A stretch of DNA of 25,624 nucleotides from Candidatus Nomurabacteria bacterium (GCA_023267415.1 JAHFNM010000002.1:25970-51593), one strand, 5' to 3'. Counted from the first letter of the stretch, positions 1 through 7,574 are shown. Translations and numbers: made by a program. Notes: a model not told the origin generated them from the letters alone.

Positions 1-744
1 CTGAGAGGTTTGCCAGAAAAATAGATATGGCGATATTGTCGTTCCAAGAATTCCGCAAATAAGGAAGATCTGGTTCTTGCTGAATGTAATTGTCGGAATA
101 AGCGAATGATGCAGAACGTCACTCCAATTGAGATGACTCATCAGTGCGGAAAAAATGTAAGCGAAAAGGACAAACGCAAGATACTTCAAGTATTTTGCAT
201 AGCGGGCATATGTTGTGAATATTTGCAGTAGTAAGCAAAGCAGCCCAAACCCGATTACCAAGAGCGCAAAGCTCATCTCCGGACGCACCAATTGCACTCC
301 CTGAGCCATCGCGCCGAGATCGGCGCCGATATTGAATGTGTTTGCGATAAAGAGGAGCGACGTAATGAGGTACAGCGTCCAGCGCGGATAGTTGCGGCGG
401 ATGTTTGCGGCAAGTCCGTGACCGGTGACCACACCAATGCGTGCGCACATTTCTTGGATCACGGCCATAAGCGGGAAAGAGAACCAGGCCAACCACAAAA
501 GCTGCGGGCCATACTGTGCACCTGTTTGCGAATAGGTGGCAATGCCCGAAGGATCATCATCGGCAGCCCCAGTCGTCAGTCCTGGACCAAGGGTATTCCA
601 ATACTCTTCGGCAAGCTTGAACGGCTTCTTGTTGATCAAGATCTGTTCTTCCTTTTTAATAAACTCGAAACTTTTTTCGAGAGCTTTTGCCGGTGCCTCG
701 AATGTTTTTTCGATCACCGTAGTTTCCTCCGCTCGTTCTTGCAT
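1..744 (-). CDS. NRAMP (SLC11)-family divalent metal transporter, C-terminus cut by window edge
   Basis: Integral membrane metal-ion importer of the NRAMP/MntH superfamily; 248 codons are visible without a stop and the gene runs off the left edge. After a charged ~45-residue N-terminal tail comes the TM1 signature (residues 53-70, LGPGLTTGAADDDPSG), then TM2 with TGAQYG, and several more hydrophobic helices up to LGTTISPYLFFWQTS, the usual TM5-region signature. In classical NRAMPs the TM1 metal-binding motif is DPGN; here it reads D64-P-S-G67, so the metal-coordinating Asn is Gly. That fits the large NRAMP-related bacterial clade rather than true MntH, so Mn2+ should not be assumed as substrate. 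The start at 744 is the first ATG behind a -10 box. It is divergent from corA, so two metal transporters share one 103-bp control region. Family sure, substrate unknown. Confidence 0.88.
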   Translation of the reverse strand, partial: MQERAEETTVIEKTFEAPAKALEKSFEFIKKEEQILINKKPFKLAEEYWNTLGPGLTTGAADDDPSGIATYSQTGAQYGPQLLWLAWFSFPLMAVIQEMCARIGVVTGHGLAANIRRNYPRWTLYLITSLLFIANTFNIGADLGAMAQGVQLVRPEMSFALLVIGFGLLCLLLQIFTTYARYAKYLKYLAFVLFAYIFSALMSHLNWSDVLHHSLIPTITFSKNQIFLICGILGTTISPYLFFWQTSQ

Positions 745-754
745 ACTAAAAAGA

Positions 755-760
755 AGTATA
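755..760 (-). promoter_or_regulatory. -10 box for the NRAMP-family gene
   Basis: TATACT on the minus strand, 10 nt before the ATG at 744. No convincing -35 at 16-18 bp. No Shine-Dalgarno sequence lies between the box and the start. Confidence 0.6.
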
Positions 761-812
761 GCGTATTTTATCCGTTGTAAATAGTCCCTTCACTTCGTTC
801 ACAGTTAACCAC

Positions 813-841
813 TTTATACTTTCGACTTTATACTTTATACT
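813..841 (+). promoter_or_regulatory. corA promoter built from TTTATAC heptads
   Basis: TTTATA (813-818), 17-bp spacer, TATACT (836-841), then 6 nt to the ATG at 848. The stretch 813-840 is four consecutive 7-bp units: three exact TTTATAC and one TTTCGAC. The same arrangement precedes priA at 23524-23552. The 6-nt gap implies a leaderless transcript. Confidence 0.75.
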
Positions 842-847
842 GTATTC

Positions 848-1759
848 ATGATTTCACGATACTCGCACCAAGCGTTGACCTGGATCGATCTCGAATCTCC
901 GACTCGGGACGAAATAGCTGTTCTCACCGAAGAATTTGAACTGCATCCTGTTATCAGCAGCGAATTGCTTGAAGCTTCGGAGCGAGCCAAAGTCGACTTG
1001 TACGAAAACGCTGTCTATCTTATTCTCCATTTTCCAATGCGAAACCGCAGCAGTGGACACATTGAGGAGACCGAGATCGACTTTGTCCTTCTCAAAGACA
1101 CACTCATCACCACGCACTACGAACTCATTGATCCATTGCATGACTTTGCCCGCCTGTTCGAGGTAAACAGCTTTTTGAGCAGTTCAAAAGCATCTCAACA
1201 TTCGGGGTTCTTGTTCTTCACCCAGATCCGTGAGCTCTACAAGCACACACTCTTCCTCGTCGAAGCCGTCACCCACGACATTCGCGAGATCGAGAAGCGC
1301 ATTTTTGCCGGCGAAGAAAGTACCATGGTCGCGCATATTTCCACGACCAACCGTGAACTCATCGACATCAAGCAATCCCTGCGCGCTCACAAAGAAACGC
1401 TCAAATCGTTCTCAGAAACCTGCCAGAAGATCTACGGCACGGATTTTTCGTATTACATCAGCATGATCGAGGGCGAATATTCACGCATCGAGCAAACCCT
1501 TGCCGAAAACCGCGAAATGCTCCACGATCTCCGCCGAACAAACGACTCACTTCTCTCAGTCAAGACCAATTCGACCATCCGCTGGCTCACCGCGATCAAT
1601 GTCGCGCTCCTTCCGCTTGGCCTCATCTCATGGATATTCGCCATGCATTCGCCATATCTTGAGCTCAATGAGCCGAAACAGCTCTTTACCGTGCTCGGCA
1701 GCATGGTTGTCATCGGCATTATTTCCCTACTCTATTTCCGCAATCGAAAATGGCTCTAG
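848..1759 (+). CDS. corA: CorA-family Mg2+/divalent cation transporter with altered GMN motif
   Basis: CorA-type inner-membrane cation channel, 303 aa. The N-terminal cytosolic domain begins with TWIDLESPTRDEI and FELHPVISSELLEASERAKV, matching the CorA pattern of a Trp-Asp-Leu start and a Leu-His-Pro segment. A long helical region (about 130-240) leads to two C-terminal TM helices (about 245-265 and 278-297) and a basic tail (FRNRKWL). The family's near-invariant GMN at the end of TM1, the selectivity filter, is replaced by A265-M266-H267 in WIFAMHSPY. The fold is convincing, but ion selectivity may differ from classical CorA. The start is fixed by the promoter at 813-841. The last 10 bases overlap the start of cysS, so the two are probably co-transcribed. 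Confidence 0.9.
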   Translation: MISRYSHQALTWIDLESPTRDEIAVLTEEFELHPVISSELLEASERAKVDLYENAVYLILHFPMRNRSSGHIEETEIDFVLLKDTLITTHYELIDPLHDFARLFEVNSFLSSSKASQHSGFLFFTQIRELYKHTLFLVEAVTHDIREIEKRIFAGEESTMVAHISTTNRELIDIKQSLRAHKETLKSFSETCQKIYGTDFSYYISMIEGEYSRIEQTLAENREMLHDLRRTNDSLLSVKTNSTIRWLTAINVALLPLGLISWIFAMHSPYLELNEPKQLFTVLGSMVVIGIISLLYFRNRKWL

Positions 1760-3150
1760 AATTCTACAATTCTCTCACGAAAAAAGTAGAACCGTTTGTT
1801 CCGCTTGATCCCGACAACAAAACCGTCGGCCTCTATACGTGCGGGCCGACGGTCTACAGCTATGTCACTGTCGGCAATTGGCGCACTTATACACTTGGTG
1901 ATCTGATCGCGCGCACTCTGCGCTATGAAGGATACAAAGCCAATTACTACATGAATCTCACCGATGTCGGACACCTTACCGGCGACAACGAAGGCGATGC
2001 GGACACGGGCGAAGATCGAATGGAGAAAGCAAAAAGAAAGGAAGGCAAAAATGCCTGGGAAATTGCGGAATTTTACACAAAAGATTTTGAGAACGGATAC
2101 AAAAAGCTCAACTTGACCGCGCCGAATGCATTCCTAAAAGCTACTGAACACATTCCCGAACAGATCACGCTTGTGCAGAAACTGCTCAACAACGGTTTCG
2201 CGTATCAAATTGGCGATGGGATCTATTTTGACACCGCAGCATACGAAGCAAAAGGCTACCGCTACGGCGAGCTTTCAAACCTCGACCATATTAAAGCCGG
2301 CGCACGCGTCGAACTCAATCCGGAGAAAAAAGATATTCGGGATTTCGCATTGTGGAAATTCAGTCCGAGCAACGAAAAGCGCGACATGGAATGGGAAAGT
2401 CCTTGGGGTGTCGGCTTTCCAGGTTGGCACATCGAGTGTTCGGCCATGAGCATGCAGTGCCTCGGAGAACAATTCGACATCCATGTTGGCGGCGAAGACC
2501 TCAAGAGCACACATCACCCAAATGAGATTGCACAATCGCAAGGAGCGACCGGCAAAGTGCCATTTGTACAGTGCTGGATCCATGGAGCATTCCTCTTGGT
2601 TGATGGTGGCCGAATGGGAAAGAGTCTCGGCAATGCATACACGATCCAAGATATCGAAGCGAAAGGTATCAATCCCCTTGCACTTCGATTCTTTTATCTC
2701 GGAAGTCATTACCGAAGCCAACTCAACTTCACTTGGGAGGCTCTGGAAGGCGCCCAGGCCGCACTCAAGCGCATATATGCCCACTATCTCGAACTTCCTC
2801 CGGGCGGTATCGTAAACGAGAAATATCGAGCTATATTCGCATCTCGCATTGAAGATGATCTCAATACACCACTTGCACTGGCAACCATGTGGGAACTAGT
2901 TAAGGATGCCGACATTCCATCAGTGGACAAAAAGGCTACTCTGCTTGATTTTGACCGCGTTCTCGGCCTTGGCCTTGCTGAATTAAAAAGAGAAGACATT
3001 CCGGCAGAGATAACAGCACTCGCCCATGCGCGTGAACAAGCCCGCCAAGAAAAAGACTGGACTTGCTCCGACGAACTTCGCGGAGAAATAGAATCACAGG
3101 GCTATACCGTAAAAGACACTGACAATGGGCCAGTAGTAGAGAAAAAATAA
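1750..3150 (+). CDS. cysS: Cysteinyl-tRNA synthetase
   Basis: Class I aminoacyl-tRNA synthetase that attaches cysteine to tRNA-Cys; 466 aa, normal length. The diagnostic CGPTVY segment (residues 31-36), the insertion starting MNLTDVGHLTGDNEGDADTG, and GWHIECSAMSMQCLG are all present. Zinc ligands are visible by analogy with the E. coli enzyme: C31, C230, H255 and E259 (in HHPNEIAQSQ). The two ATP signatures are atypical: the HIGH position reads T40-V-G-N43, and KMSKS reads R288-M-G-K-S292. The catalytic second Lys of KMSKS is retained. The ATG lies inside the end of corA (10-bp overlap), so translation is probably coupled. An essential gene, so it is presumably active despite the changes. It converges on the unknown gene at 3163-3939. 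Confidence 0.95.
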   Translation: MALEFYNSLTKKVEPFVPLDPDNKTVGLYTCGPTVYSYVTVGNWRTYTLGDLIARTLRYEGYKANYYMNLTDVGHLTGDNEGDADTGEDRMEKAKRKEGKNAWEIAEFYTKDFENGYKKLNLTAPNAFLKATEHIPEQITLVQKLLNNGFAYQIGDGIYFDTAAYEAKGYRYGELSNLDHIKAGARVELNPEKKDIRDFALWKFSPSNEKRDMEWESPWGVGFPGWHIECSAMSMQCLGEQFDIHVGGEDLKSTHHPNEIAQSQGATGKVPFVQCWIHGAFLLVDGGRMGKSLGNAYTIQDIEAKGINPLALRFFYLGSHYRSQLNFTWEALEGAQAALKRIYAHYLELPPGGIVNEKYRAIFASRIEDDLNTPLALATMWELVKDADIPSVDKKATLLDFDRVLGLGLAELKREDIPAEITALAHAREQARQEKDWTCSDELRGEIESQGYTVKDTDNGPVVEKK

Positions 3151-3162
3151 GCGATTGATTAT

Positions 3163-3939
3163 TTAATCAGCTAAAAACCCTTTTTCCCGAAGCCACGGTA
3201 TAAGTTTTTCATTTTCAAAGGCATATATTGCAGAGTGTGTTTTCTCTCCCTTGTACCAGTGTTCAAAATTAACACCAGAAATAATAGAGATGATTTCACC
3301 GGCATGCATTCCTTGCCTTCTATTCATTTCAGCTAAAGTTTGCAGGTGATTTTTAATTGCCCACATCTCGTAGTCAGCAATTTTCTCCCATTTAACATGC
3401 TTATTTGTTCCCTGAATTTTTAGTCCTTGAGGATATTTTTCTTGCAACCATTTCAATTTTTCTTCAGGTGCTGACTTCAATGAGTAAAGCTTTTCATTAT
3501 TTGGTCCAGGCAGATCATTTATTCCACCCAAAGTATCAACGGAAAAATGCTCATTGGGCCTATATTTCTTATATTGCTCATTCGCAATCTTTGAAATGCG
3601 CTCCAGCCAGCTCTTAACAGCATCATTGGTCGGATTCGGATTTTGCTGCAATTGTTCGCGTACCCAAGATAGTGCCTGCACAGCCAAGTCATGAGACCAG
3701 TTCTCCGGAAGACCAAACTCATTTACCTTTTCCGAAACCTTCTCAACTATTTTGTTTTTAGAAAGATGCTCTGTTATAGCTTTTTCACCACGCTTTTCTG
3801 CGAGTTTATCTAAAATATTTTTTTCTTCTTCGGTCACGCCTTCTTCTTGAGCAAGATCTCGAATGGGCTTTTCGGCATTGGCTGCAATTCGAGCCTGTTC
3901 AAGATCAGCTATCATTCCTGGTTTTATTTCCATACTCAT
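3163..3939 (-). CDS. Hypothetical soluble protein, AT-rich gene
   Basis: 258 aa, no family recognised. No signal peptide or membrane segment is visible. The N-terminal ~70 residues are highly charged and probably helical (EEGVTEEEKNILDKLAEK). The middle carries many Trp, Asn and Lys residues (LPENWSHDLAVQALSWV, EKLKWLQEKYPQG), and the C-terminus ends WLREKGFLAD. By eye the gene is clearly more AT-rich than cysS before it and the kinase after it, which could mean recent acquisition or fast evolution. ATG 3939 is preferred over ATG 3933 because a TATACT box lies 6 nt upstream. The gene converges with cysS; only 12 bp separate the two stops, with a short inverted repeat (TGATTA, 3156-3161 / TAATCA, 3164-3169) across them. 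Confidence 0.7.
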   Translation of the reverse strand: MSMEIKPGMIADLEQARIAANAEKPIRDLAQEEGVTEEEKNILDKLAEKRGEKAITEHLSKNKIVEKVSEKVNEFGLPENWSHDLAVQALSWVREQLQQNPNPTNDAVKSWLERISKIANEQYKKYRPNEHFSVDTLGGINDLPGPNNEKLYSLKSAPEEKLKWLQEKYPQGLKIQGTNKHVKWEKIADYEMWAIKNHLQTLAEMNRRQGMHAGEIISIISGVNFEHWYKGEKTHSAIYAFENEKLIPWLREKGFLAD

Positions 3940-3945
3940 AATAAA

Positions 3946-3951
3946 AGTATA
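3946..3951 (-). promoter_or_regulatory. -10 box 6 nt from the start of the 258-aa gene
   Basis: TATACT on the minus strand with exactly 6 nt to ATG 3939; no Shine-Dalgarno. No good -35 is seen at 16-18 bp. The spacing implies a leaderless mRNA. Confidence 0.6.
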
Positions 3952-3990
3952 CCAAAACAGGACCGAAAAGCATTATGGAGAGAAAAGCAG

Positions 3991-5370
3991 CTAAACCCCC
4001 TTCAGCTCAATAGAAAACGTAGATCCAAGCCCGACACCAGGAGAATCGATGGCAATGTGGCCGCCGTGGGCTTCAGCAATCTGCTTAGCAAGATAGAGTC
4101 CGAGTCCGGAACCACCCGTGTTCGTCTTCCCTCCAGCACCGCGCGAAAATTTCTGGAAGAGCTTTTCCTTTTCTTCGGCAGAAATTCCCATTCCAGTATC
4201 AGTCACTGCAAGCCTGATCATATTCTCTGCAGTCTTACTGAGAGCAACAGTGATCGAGCCCTTTTCCGTATATTTAATAGCGTTATCGATAATATTGAGC
4301 ATAACCTGACGAAGCTTTTCCATGTCGCCATTGATCGTGTATGGAGCTTTGTTGTCTGTGGTAAATGTGAGAGTCAATCCCTTTTTCTGTGCCGTGATCG
4401 AAAGATCGGTCGAGAGGTCGTTGGCCGCCTTTTCCATATCAAAAGGAGCCATCTCGTACTTCATTCCACCCGCCTCGATCTTCGACACATTTAGCAAGTC
4501 TTCGACAACCTTCGAAAGATGCGTGCTCGATTCGAACACACGGTTTATCGCCTCGCGCTGCTTTTCTTCAAACGTGCCGTATGAGCCGTCGAGGAGCATT
4601 GACGTATATCCGCGAATGGCTGTGAGCGGACTCCTGAGCTGATGCGCCGCAAGCGAAAGGAATTCGGTCTTGAGTTTGTCGAGGCTCTTCAATTTTTCAT
4701 TTGCCACGTTCAGCGCCTCATACGTGAGCGACTTATCGATCGCGAGCGATGTGACATTCACAATGTTCTTGATGATATCGCGTTCGTAGTCGGGAAGCAT
4801 GTCGTATTCGCGATTCATCCCGATGGTAAATATACCGAGTACTCGATCGCCGAGGGCAAGCGGATAGATAAGCGATGATTTCAGGTGTGCGCGGTCCGAG
4901 AAGCGTTGGATCTCATCTTCGGGAAAGATATTCTTTAAGATGTAGCCGAACTTTTCATTGAATTTCGGCTCGTGATTCTTTATGACAGGCTCAAAAAAGT
5001 TCTTTGTGGATGCTTGCTTAATAGAAAGTTCATGCAAATTATGCCCCGACAAACGCACTTCATCACCGAAGCGCTCAGAAAATGACGTACCGATCTGCAC
5101 AAGCTCATCGTCTTCTTCCTTGTAGAGAAAAACAGAAACTAGCTCGTAATTGAGGGCAGGACACACAGCATCCGAAATCTTTCGTGCAAGATCTTCAGGC
5201 TTCAAGGCAAGAATACTTGTCTCGTAGAGCGTACTAAGAAGCGACAGAGCTTTGTTCTTTGTTGCAAGTTCAACATTACGCTTATATAAAAGCGCATTGA
5301 TGTCAGTAGGCGACGGCGTACTTGCAGTCGAAGTAGGATCCTCTTTCTTTTTCCAGCTGAAAAACGCCAT
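3991..5370 (-). CDS. Soluble sensor histidine kinase (GAF-HisKA-HATPase)
   Basis: Two-component sensor kinase, 459 aa from ATG 5370. Order: Ser/Thr/Pro-rich linker (to ~22), coiled-coil (25-45), GAF-like sensor domain (about 45-215), second coiled-coil (215-235), HisKA dimerisation domain with the phospho-acceptor H243 in SLAAHQLRSPLTAI, and a HATPase_c domain with the N-box (NIIDNAIKYT, N359/N363), G1 box DTGMGIS (391-397), F-box LFQKFSRG and G2 box GGSGLGLYLAK (419-429). There is no transmembrane helix, so it must read a cytosolic ligand or a membrane partner. No response regulator is encoded in the window. An upstream in-frame ATG at 5400 would add 10 hydrophobic residues, but TATAAT lies between the two ATGs, so 5370 is the likely start. 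Confidence 0.93.
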   Translation of the reverse strand: MAFFSWKKKEDPTSTASTPSPTDINALLYKRNVELATKNKALSLLSTLYETSILALKPEDLARKISDAVCPALNYELVSVFLYKEEDDELVQIGTSFSERFGDEVRLSGHNLHELSIKQASTKNFFEPVIKNHEPKFNEKFGYILKNIFPEDEIQRFSDRAHLKSSLIYPLALGDRVLGIFTIGMNREYDMLPDYERDIIKNIVNVTSLAIDKSLTYEALNVANEKLKSLDKLKTEFLSLAAHQLRSPLTAIRGYTSMLLDGSYGTFEEKQREAINRVFESSTHLSKVVEDLLNVSKIEAGGMKYEMAPFDMEKAANDLSTDLSITAQKKGLTLTFTTDNKAPYTINGDMEKLRQVMLNIIDNAIKYTEKGSITVALSKTAENMIRLAVTDTGMGISAEEKEKLFQKFSRGAGGKTNTGGSGLGLYLAKQIAEAHGGHIAIDSPGVGLGSTFSIELKGV

Positions 5371-5380
5371 GAATATATAA

Positions 5381-5386
5381 ATTATA
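5381..5386 (-). promoter_or_regulatory. -10 box of the histidine kinase gene
   Basis: Perfect TATAAT on the minus strand, 10 nt before ATG 5370, and just downstream (in minus-strand sense) of the terminator at 5396-5435. This placement separates the kinase from the gene at 5445-5738 as its own transcription unit. Confidence 0.65.
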
Positions 5387-5395
5387 CAGGACAGG

Positions 5396-5435
5396 TACAA
5401 AAAAATCTAATCATCAGTGATTAGATTTTTTTGTA
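5396..5435 (-). terminator. Intrinsic terminator after the 97-aa gene
   Basis: Perfect 18-bp inverted repeat (arm 5396-5413, loop TCAG, arm 5418-5435) with seven T/A pairs forming built-in U-tracts in both directions. It lies 9 bp after the stop at 5445 and could act on either strand. Confidence 0.85.
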
Positions 5436-5444
5436 TGTAAAAAA

Positions 5445-5738
5445 TTATTTCAAACTTGAAGGAACTTCTTCCGCAGGAATCTCTGCAGTAAGATCCACAA
5501 CAGCTTCGCGGCAAATATCTCGAGAAAGTCGGCCGAAGAGCTGCTCATAACGTGCAACAAGATTGTTGATGACGATCTTTGGATCCCCTATTACAGACAC
5601 TTCAGGGGTTGTGCGGCTAAGAATGGTGAGACCTTGCACTTTTGATGCCTCATCCCAGGCTAAAGGACCGATGATAGCCTCTTGCTCTTTGATTATGCGA
5701 ATCGATATTTGACTGAAAAGCGTTGGTGAGATAGTCAT
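5445..5738 (-). CDS. Hypothetical 97-aa soluble protein
   Basis: 97 aa, family not recognised. It opens MTISPTLFSQISIRIIKEQE, followed by IGPLAWDEASKVQGL and a central INNLVARYEQLFGRLSRDIC stretch that should be helical; the tail is acidic (AEIPAEEVPSS). There is no membrane segment. It sits between a multi-TM protein (13 bp upstream) and the histidine kinase, so it could be an adaptor in a sensory pathway, but that is only positional inference. A TATAAT box lies 4 nt before its ATG, although with no terminator before it, it may also be read from the 272-aa gene. A strong terminator follows. Confidence 0.72.
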   Translation of the reverse strand: MTISPTLFSQISIRIIKEQEAIIGPLAWDEASKVQGLTILSRTTPEVSVIGDPKIVINNLVARYEQLFGRLSRDICREAVVDLTAEIPAEEVPSSLK

Positions 5739-5742
5739 GGGT

Positions 5743-5748
5743 ATTATA
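5743..5748 (-). promoter_or_regulatory. Possible -10 box of the 97-aa gene
   Basis: TATAAT on the minus strand, only 4 nt from ATG 5738, in the 13-bp gap after the preceding stop codon. The spacing is slightly tight for a start at this ATG, so this call is weaker than its neighbours. Confidence 0.45.
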
Positions 5749-5751
5749 TGA

Positions 5752-6570
5752 TTATGCCTCTGCCAAGGAGTAGGTAAAATTAATCACCGCAAGTGCCATT
5801 ATTGTAAACGATAGCGTATAGAGAAGATCAACAATTCCTCCGTTGTAATAAGTTCCATTTGCAACTTGATACAAAAAGGCAGAATCGGTCACATACTGAA
5901 AGACGAGAGCAAAAATGACAAGCAAGATCTTTGATCGCATGATTCCTCCCAAAAAATTCGCCGACAATGAGTATGTGAGTATGGCAAGCGATACGGCGAT
6001 GACTTCGAATCCAGGATATCCAAAATCAAGGAAAGTCTTAATCGGGTTTGTCGGATCAATCTCAATATTCTTTAGGAACATGAAATACGCCACAAGGAAC
6101 ATTGCTACCGGAACAACGATGGCAAGCACTTTACCAAACATGCTTCGAAGGCCAAGTTTTACGCCTGCAGCCTTGGCAAAGTTGTACATTGCATATGAGT
6201 AAAATGGAATGATGGCAAAATAGCCGATGTCTGCGATGGAAGGATACGGTACTTCGATCCCCTTTACGATTGTGAAATAACTCCATGCCCACTGACCAAA
6301 CACTTCAGCTAGAAGACCGTAAGAGAGAAAAAGGATTCCCTTTCCAATATAGCTCTTTGCGCCGCCCCACTTTCGTCTTGCGAGAATGATACCGCTAATG
6401 CCACCGATAAGTGAGATGATCGGATACAGAGCGCCAAAAAGATTGTTTTCAAAACCTTCGGTCAAGCCATGAGCTTTGATCCAAATCCAGAATGCGAGCA
6501 ATATAACCAAAAGAACCATTACCGCTTTTGCGGCAGCTGTGTGAAAAAGTGACCCCTTTGTTTGTTCCAT
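5752..6570 (-). CDS. Multi-TM sensor-like membrane protein, paralogue of 9145-9954
   Basis: 272 aa with about eight hydrophobic helices, so an integral membrane protein. It is clearly homologous to the protein at 9145-9954: both have a WSY segment, then VPYPSIADIGY (here) or APYPSFADLGF, then AKAAGVKLGL or ARAAGADVGL, FLDFGYP or IFDLAYP, TDSAFLY or ADSVFSY, and GTYYNGGIVDLLYTL or GTYFNGDFGDLIFTL. From memory of the family, this pattern (Trp-Tyr, Pro-Tyr-Pro-Ser-x-Ala-Asp, Asn-Gly...Asp-Leu) resembles the membrane sensory module fused to GGDEF or kinase domains elsewhere; here it stands alone. It lies upstream of the soluble histidine kinase, a possible partner (inference). It has a good promoter and a terminator immediately before it. 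Confidence 0.85.
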   Translation of the reverse strand: MEQTKGSLFHTAAAKAVMVLLVILLAFWIWIKAHGLTEGFENNLFGALYPIISLIGGISGIILARRKWGGAKSYIGKGILFLSYGLLAEVFGQWAWSYFTIVKGIEVPYPSIADIGYFAIIPFYSYAMYNFAKAAGVKLGLRSMFGKVLAIVVPVAMFLVAYFMFLKNIEIDPTNPIKTFLDFGYPGFEVIAVSLAILTYSLSANFLGGIMRSKILLVIFALVFQYVTDSAFLYQVANGTYYNGGIVDLLYTLSFTIMALAVINFTYSLAEA

Positions 6571-6580
6571 ACTAATTCAA

Positions 6581-6609
6581 ATTATAGTTTGAGCCCGTCG
6601 TTGATGCAA
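6581..6609 (-). promoter_or_regulatory. Promoter of the 272-aa membrane protein
   Basis: TTGCAT (6604-6609), 17-bp spacer, TATAAT (6581-6586) on the minus strand, with 10 nt to ATG 6570. A sigma70-type promoter with near-consensus elements and a very short leader. Confidence 0.78.
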
Positions 6610-6630
6610 GAAAATATGTGCATAAAAATA

Positions 6631-6662
6631 AACAGGCTTGCGGCAAATGCCGCAAGCCTGTT
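6631..6662 (-). terminator. Intrinsic terminator after the methyltransferase gene
   Basis: 15-bp perfect inverted repeat (6631-6645 and 6648-6662) with GGCTTGCGGCA in the arm, followed on the minus strand by TTTATTTTTATG. It lies 17 bp after the stop at 6680. Confidence 0.88.
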
Positions 6663-6679
6663 AAAAGAACGAGATCCTC

Positions 6680-7540
6680 TTATTGCACGGAAAGGACCTT
6701 TGTCTCAAAATTGCCGTATCCAGCCCCGAAAAAATAGTGTATGGAAACCGTTACTGTCTGGCCTGACTGGACAGTAACTTCTTCGAGAGGAATAAGAACT
6801 GGAGCATTTAACGCCTCTGTATCTTCAATGGCAATGTCTTCTCCGAGAAATGTTACGCTGGTGAGCTCGATTCCGTTGACTGTTCCGTCTTGCTTTGCCG
6901 TAAATGAAATAGTCGTGGAAAATTCTTCCGCGATCTTTCCTTTTGAAAAATCGATCGAATTTACCAACTCTCGTTCAGTCATATCGGTGATCTGCATGTT
7001 TTTCCAATCATGCCAGTTCCAAAGATGGAGGATCATATCCATTTTCAGTCCTTCGAAAGTATAATCAGCAAAAACAAGTGTGGCATGTGTGTCCTGTTTG
7101 GATGGAATAAGGATGGTCTTTTCAGTAATCATTCCTTGATCATGCAAATTGTTTATCGCAGCTATTTGTGGCTCGTCCACCATACCAGTGGTAAGAAGTT
7201 CAGCCATAATCACATCAAATTTGTCGTCTTCGCCGAATGAGATTGTCGTAGCATCGGCAATTACTACCTTCACCTTTTCATCAAGGTTATTGCGATGCAT
7301 AGTTTTCTGCGCAAGATCGGCAACAAGCGGATCGTATTCCACCGCTACAACCTTTTCCGCACCGTTTACTGCAGCATAGGCCGCGAGAACCCCGGAGCCT
7401 GTTCCAAGTTCAAGGACGCGACCACCTTTTGTGAGGGCGGCTTTGATAGCTTCGCAAAACAATTTGGTTCGCTCTGTATCGACAAGGCATTGTCCGACAA
7501 AATCGATAGAGCTGAATGCTTTCTTTTCACCTTGTATCAT
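6680..7540 (-). CDS. PRMT-like SAM-dependent methyltransferase
   Basis: 286 aa, class I methyltransferase. The SAM-binding motif I is RVLELGTGSGVLAAYAA (41-57), the acidic strand-2 motif is VVAVEYD (64-70), and IADATT (95-100) contacts adenine. The segment DVIMAELLTTGMVDEPQ (109-125) places E114 and E123 where protein arginine methyltransferases carry their paired 'double-E' glutamates. It is followed by a beta-rich C-terminal half (about 145-286) reminiscent of the PRMT barrel. PRMT-type enzymes are unusual in bacteria. Substrate unknown; protein arginine methylation is plausible but unproven, and an isoaspartyl-type or small-molecule enzyme is possible. It sits alone between membrane-protein genes, with its own promoter (twin ATTGCAAT boxes) and its own strong terminator. 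Confidence 0.82.
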   Translation of the reverse strand: MIQGEKKAFSSIDFVGQCLVDTERTKLFCEAIKAALTKGGRVLELGTGSGVLAAYAAVNGAEKVVAVEYDPLVADLAQKTMHRNNLDEKVKVVIADATTISFGEDDKFDVIMAELLTTGMVDEPQIAAINNLHDQGMITEKTILIPSKQDTHATLVFADYTFEGLKMDMILHLWNWHDWKNMQITDMTERELVNSIDFSKGKIAEEFSTTISFTAKQDGTVNGIELTSVTFLGEDIAIEDTEALNAPVLIPLEEVTVQSGQTVTVSIHYFFGAGYGNFETKVLSVQ

Positions 7541-7546
7541 AAGCGT

Positions 7547-7574
7547 ATTATATAATATTTTTAAAAAATTGCAA
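7547..7574 (-). promoter_or_regulatory. Promoter of the methyltransferase gene
   Basis: TTGCAA (7569-7574), 16-bp spacer, TATAAT (7547-7552) on the minus strand, with exactly 6 nt to ATG 7540 (leaderless geometry). The -35 lies inside an ATTGCAAT palindrome. Confidence 0.75.

Noticed and set aside
292..784. Plus-strand open frames opposite the NRAMP-family gene
   Set aside because: The minus-strand frame gives a complete NRAMP pattern (DPSG, TGAQYG, TTISPYLFFWQ); the plus frames are shadows.
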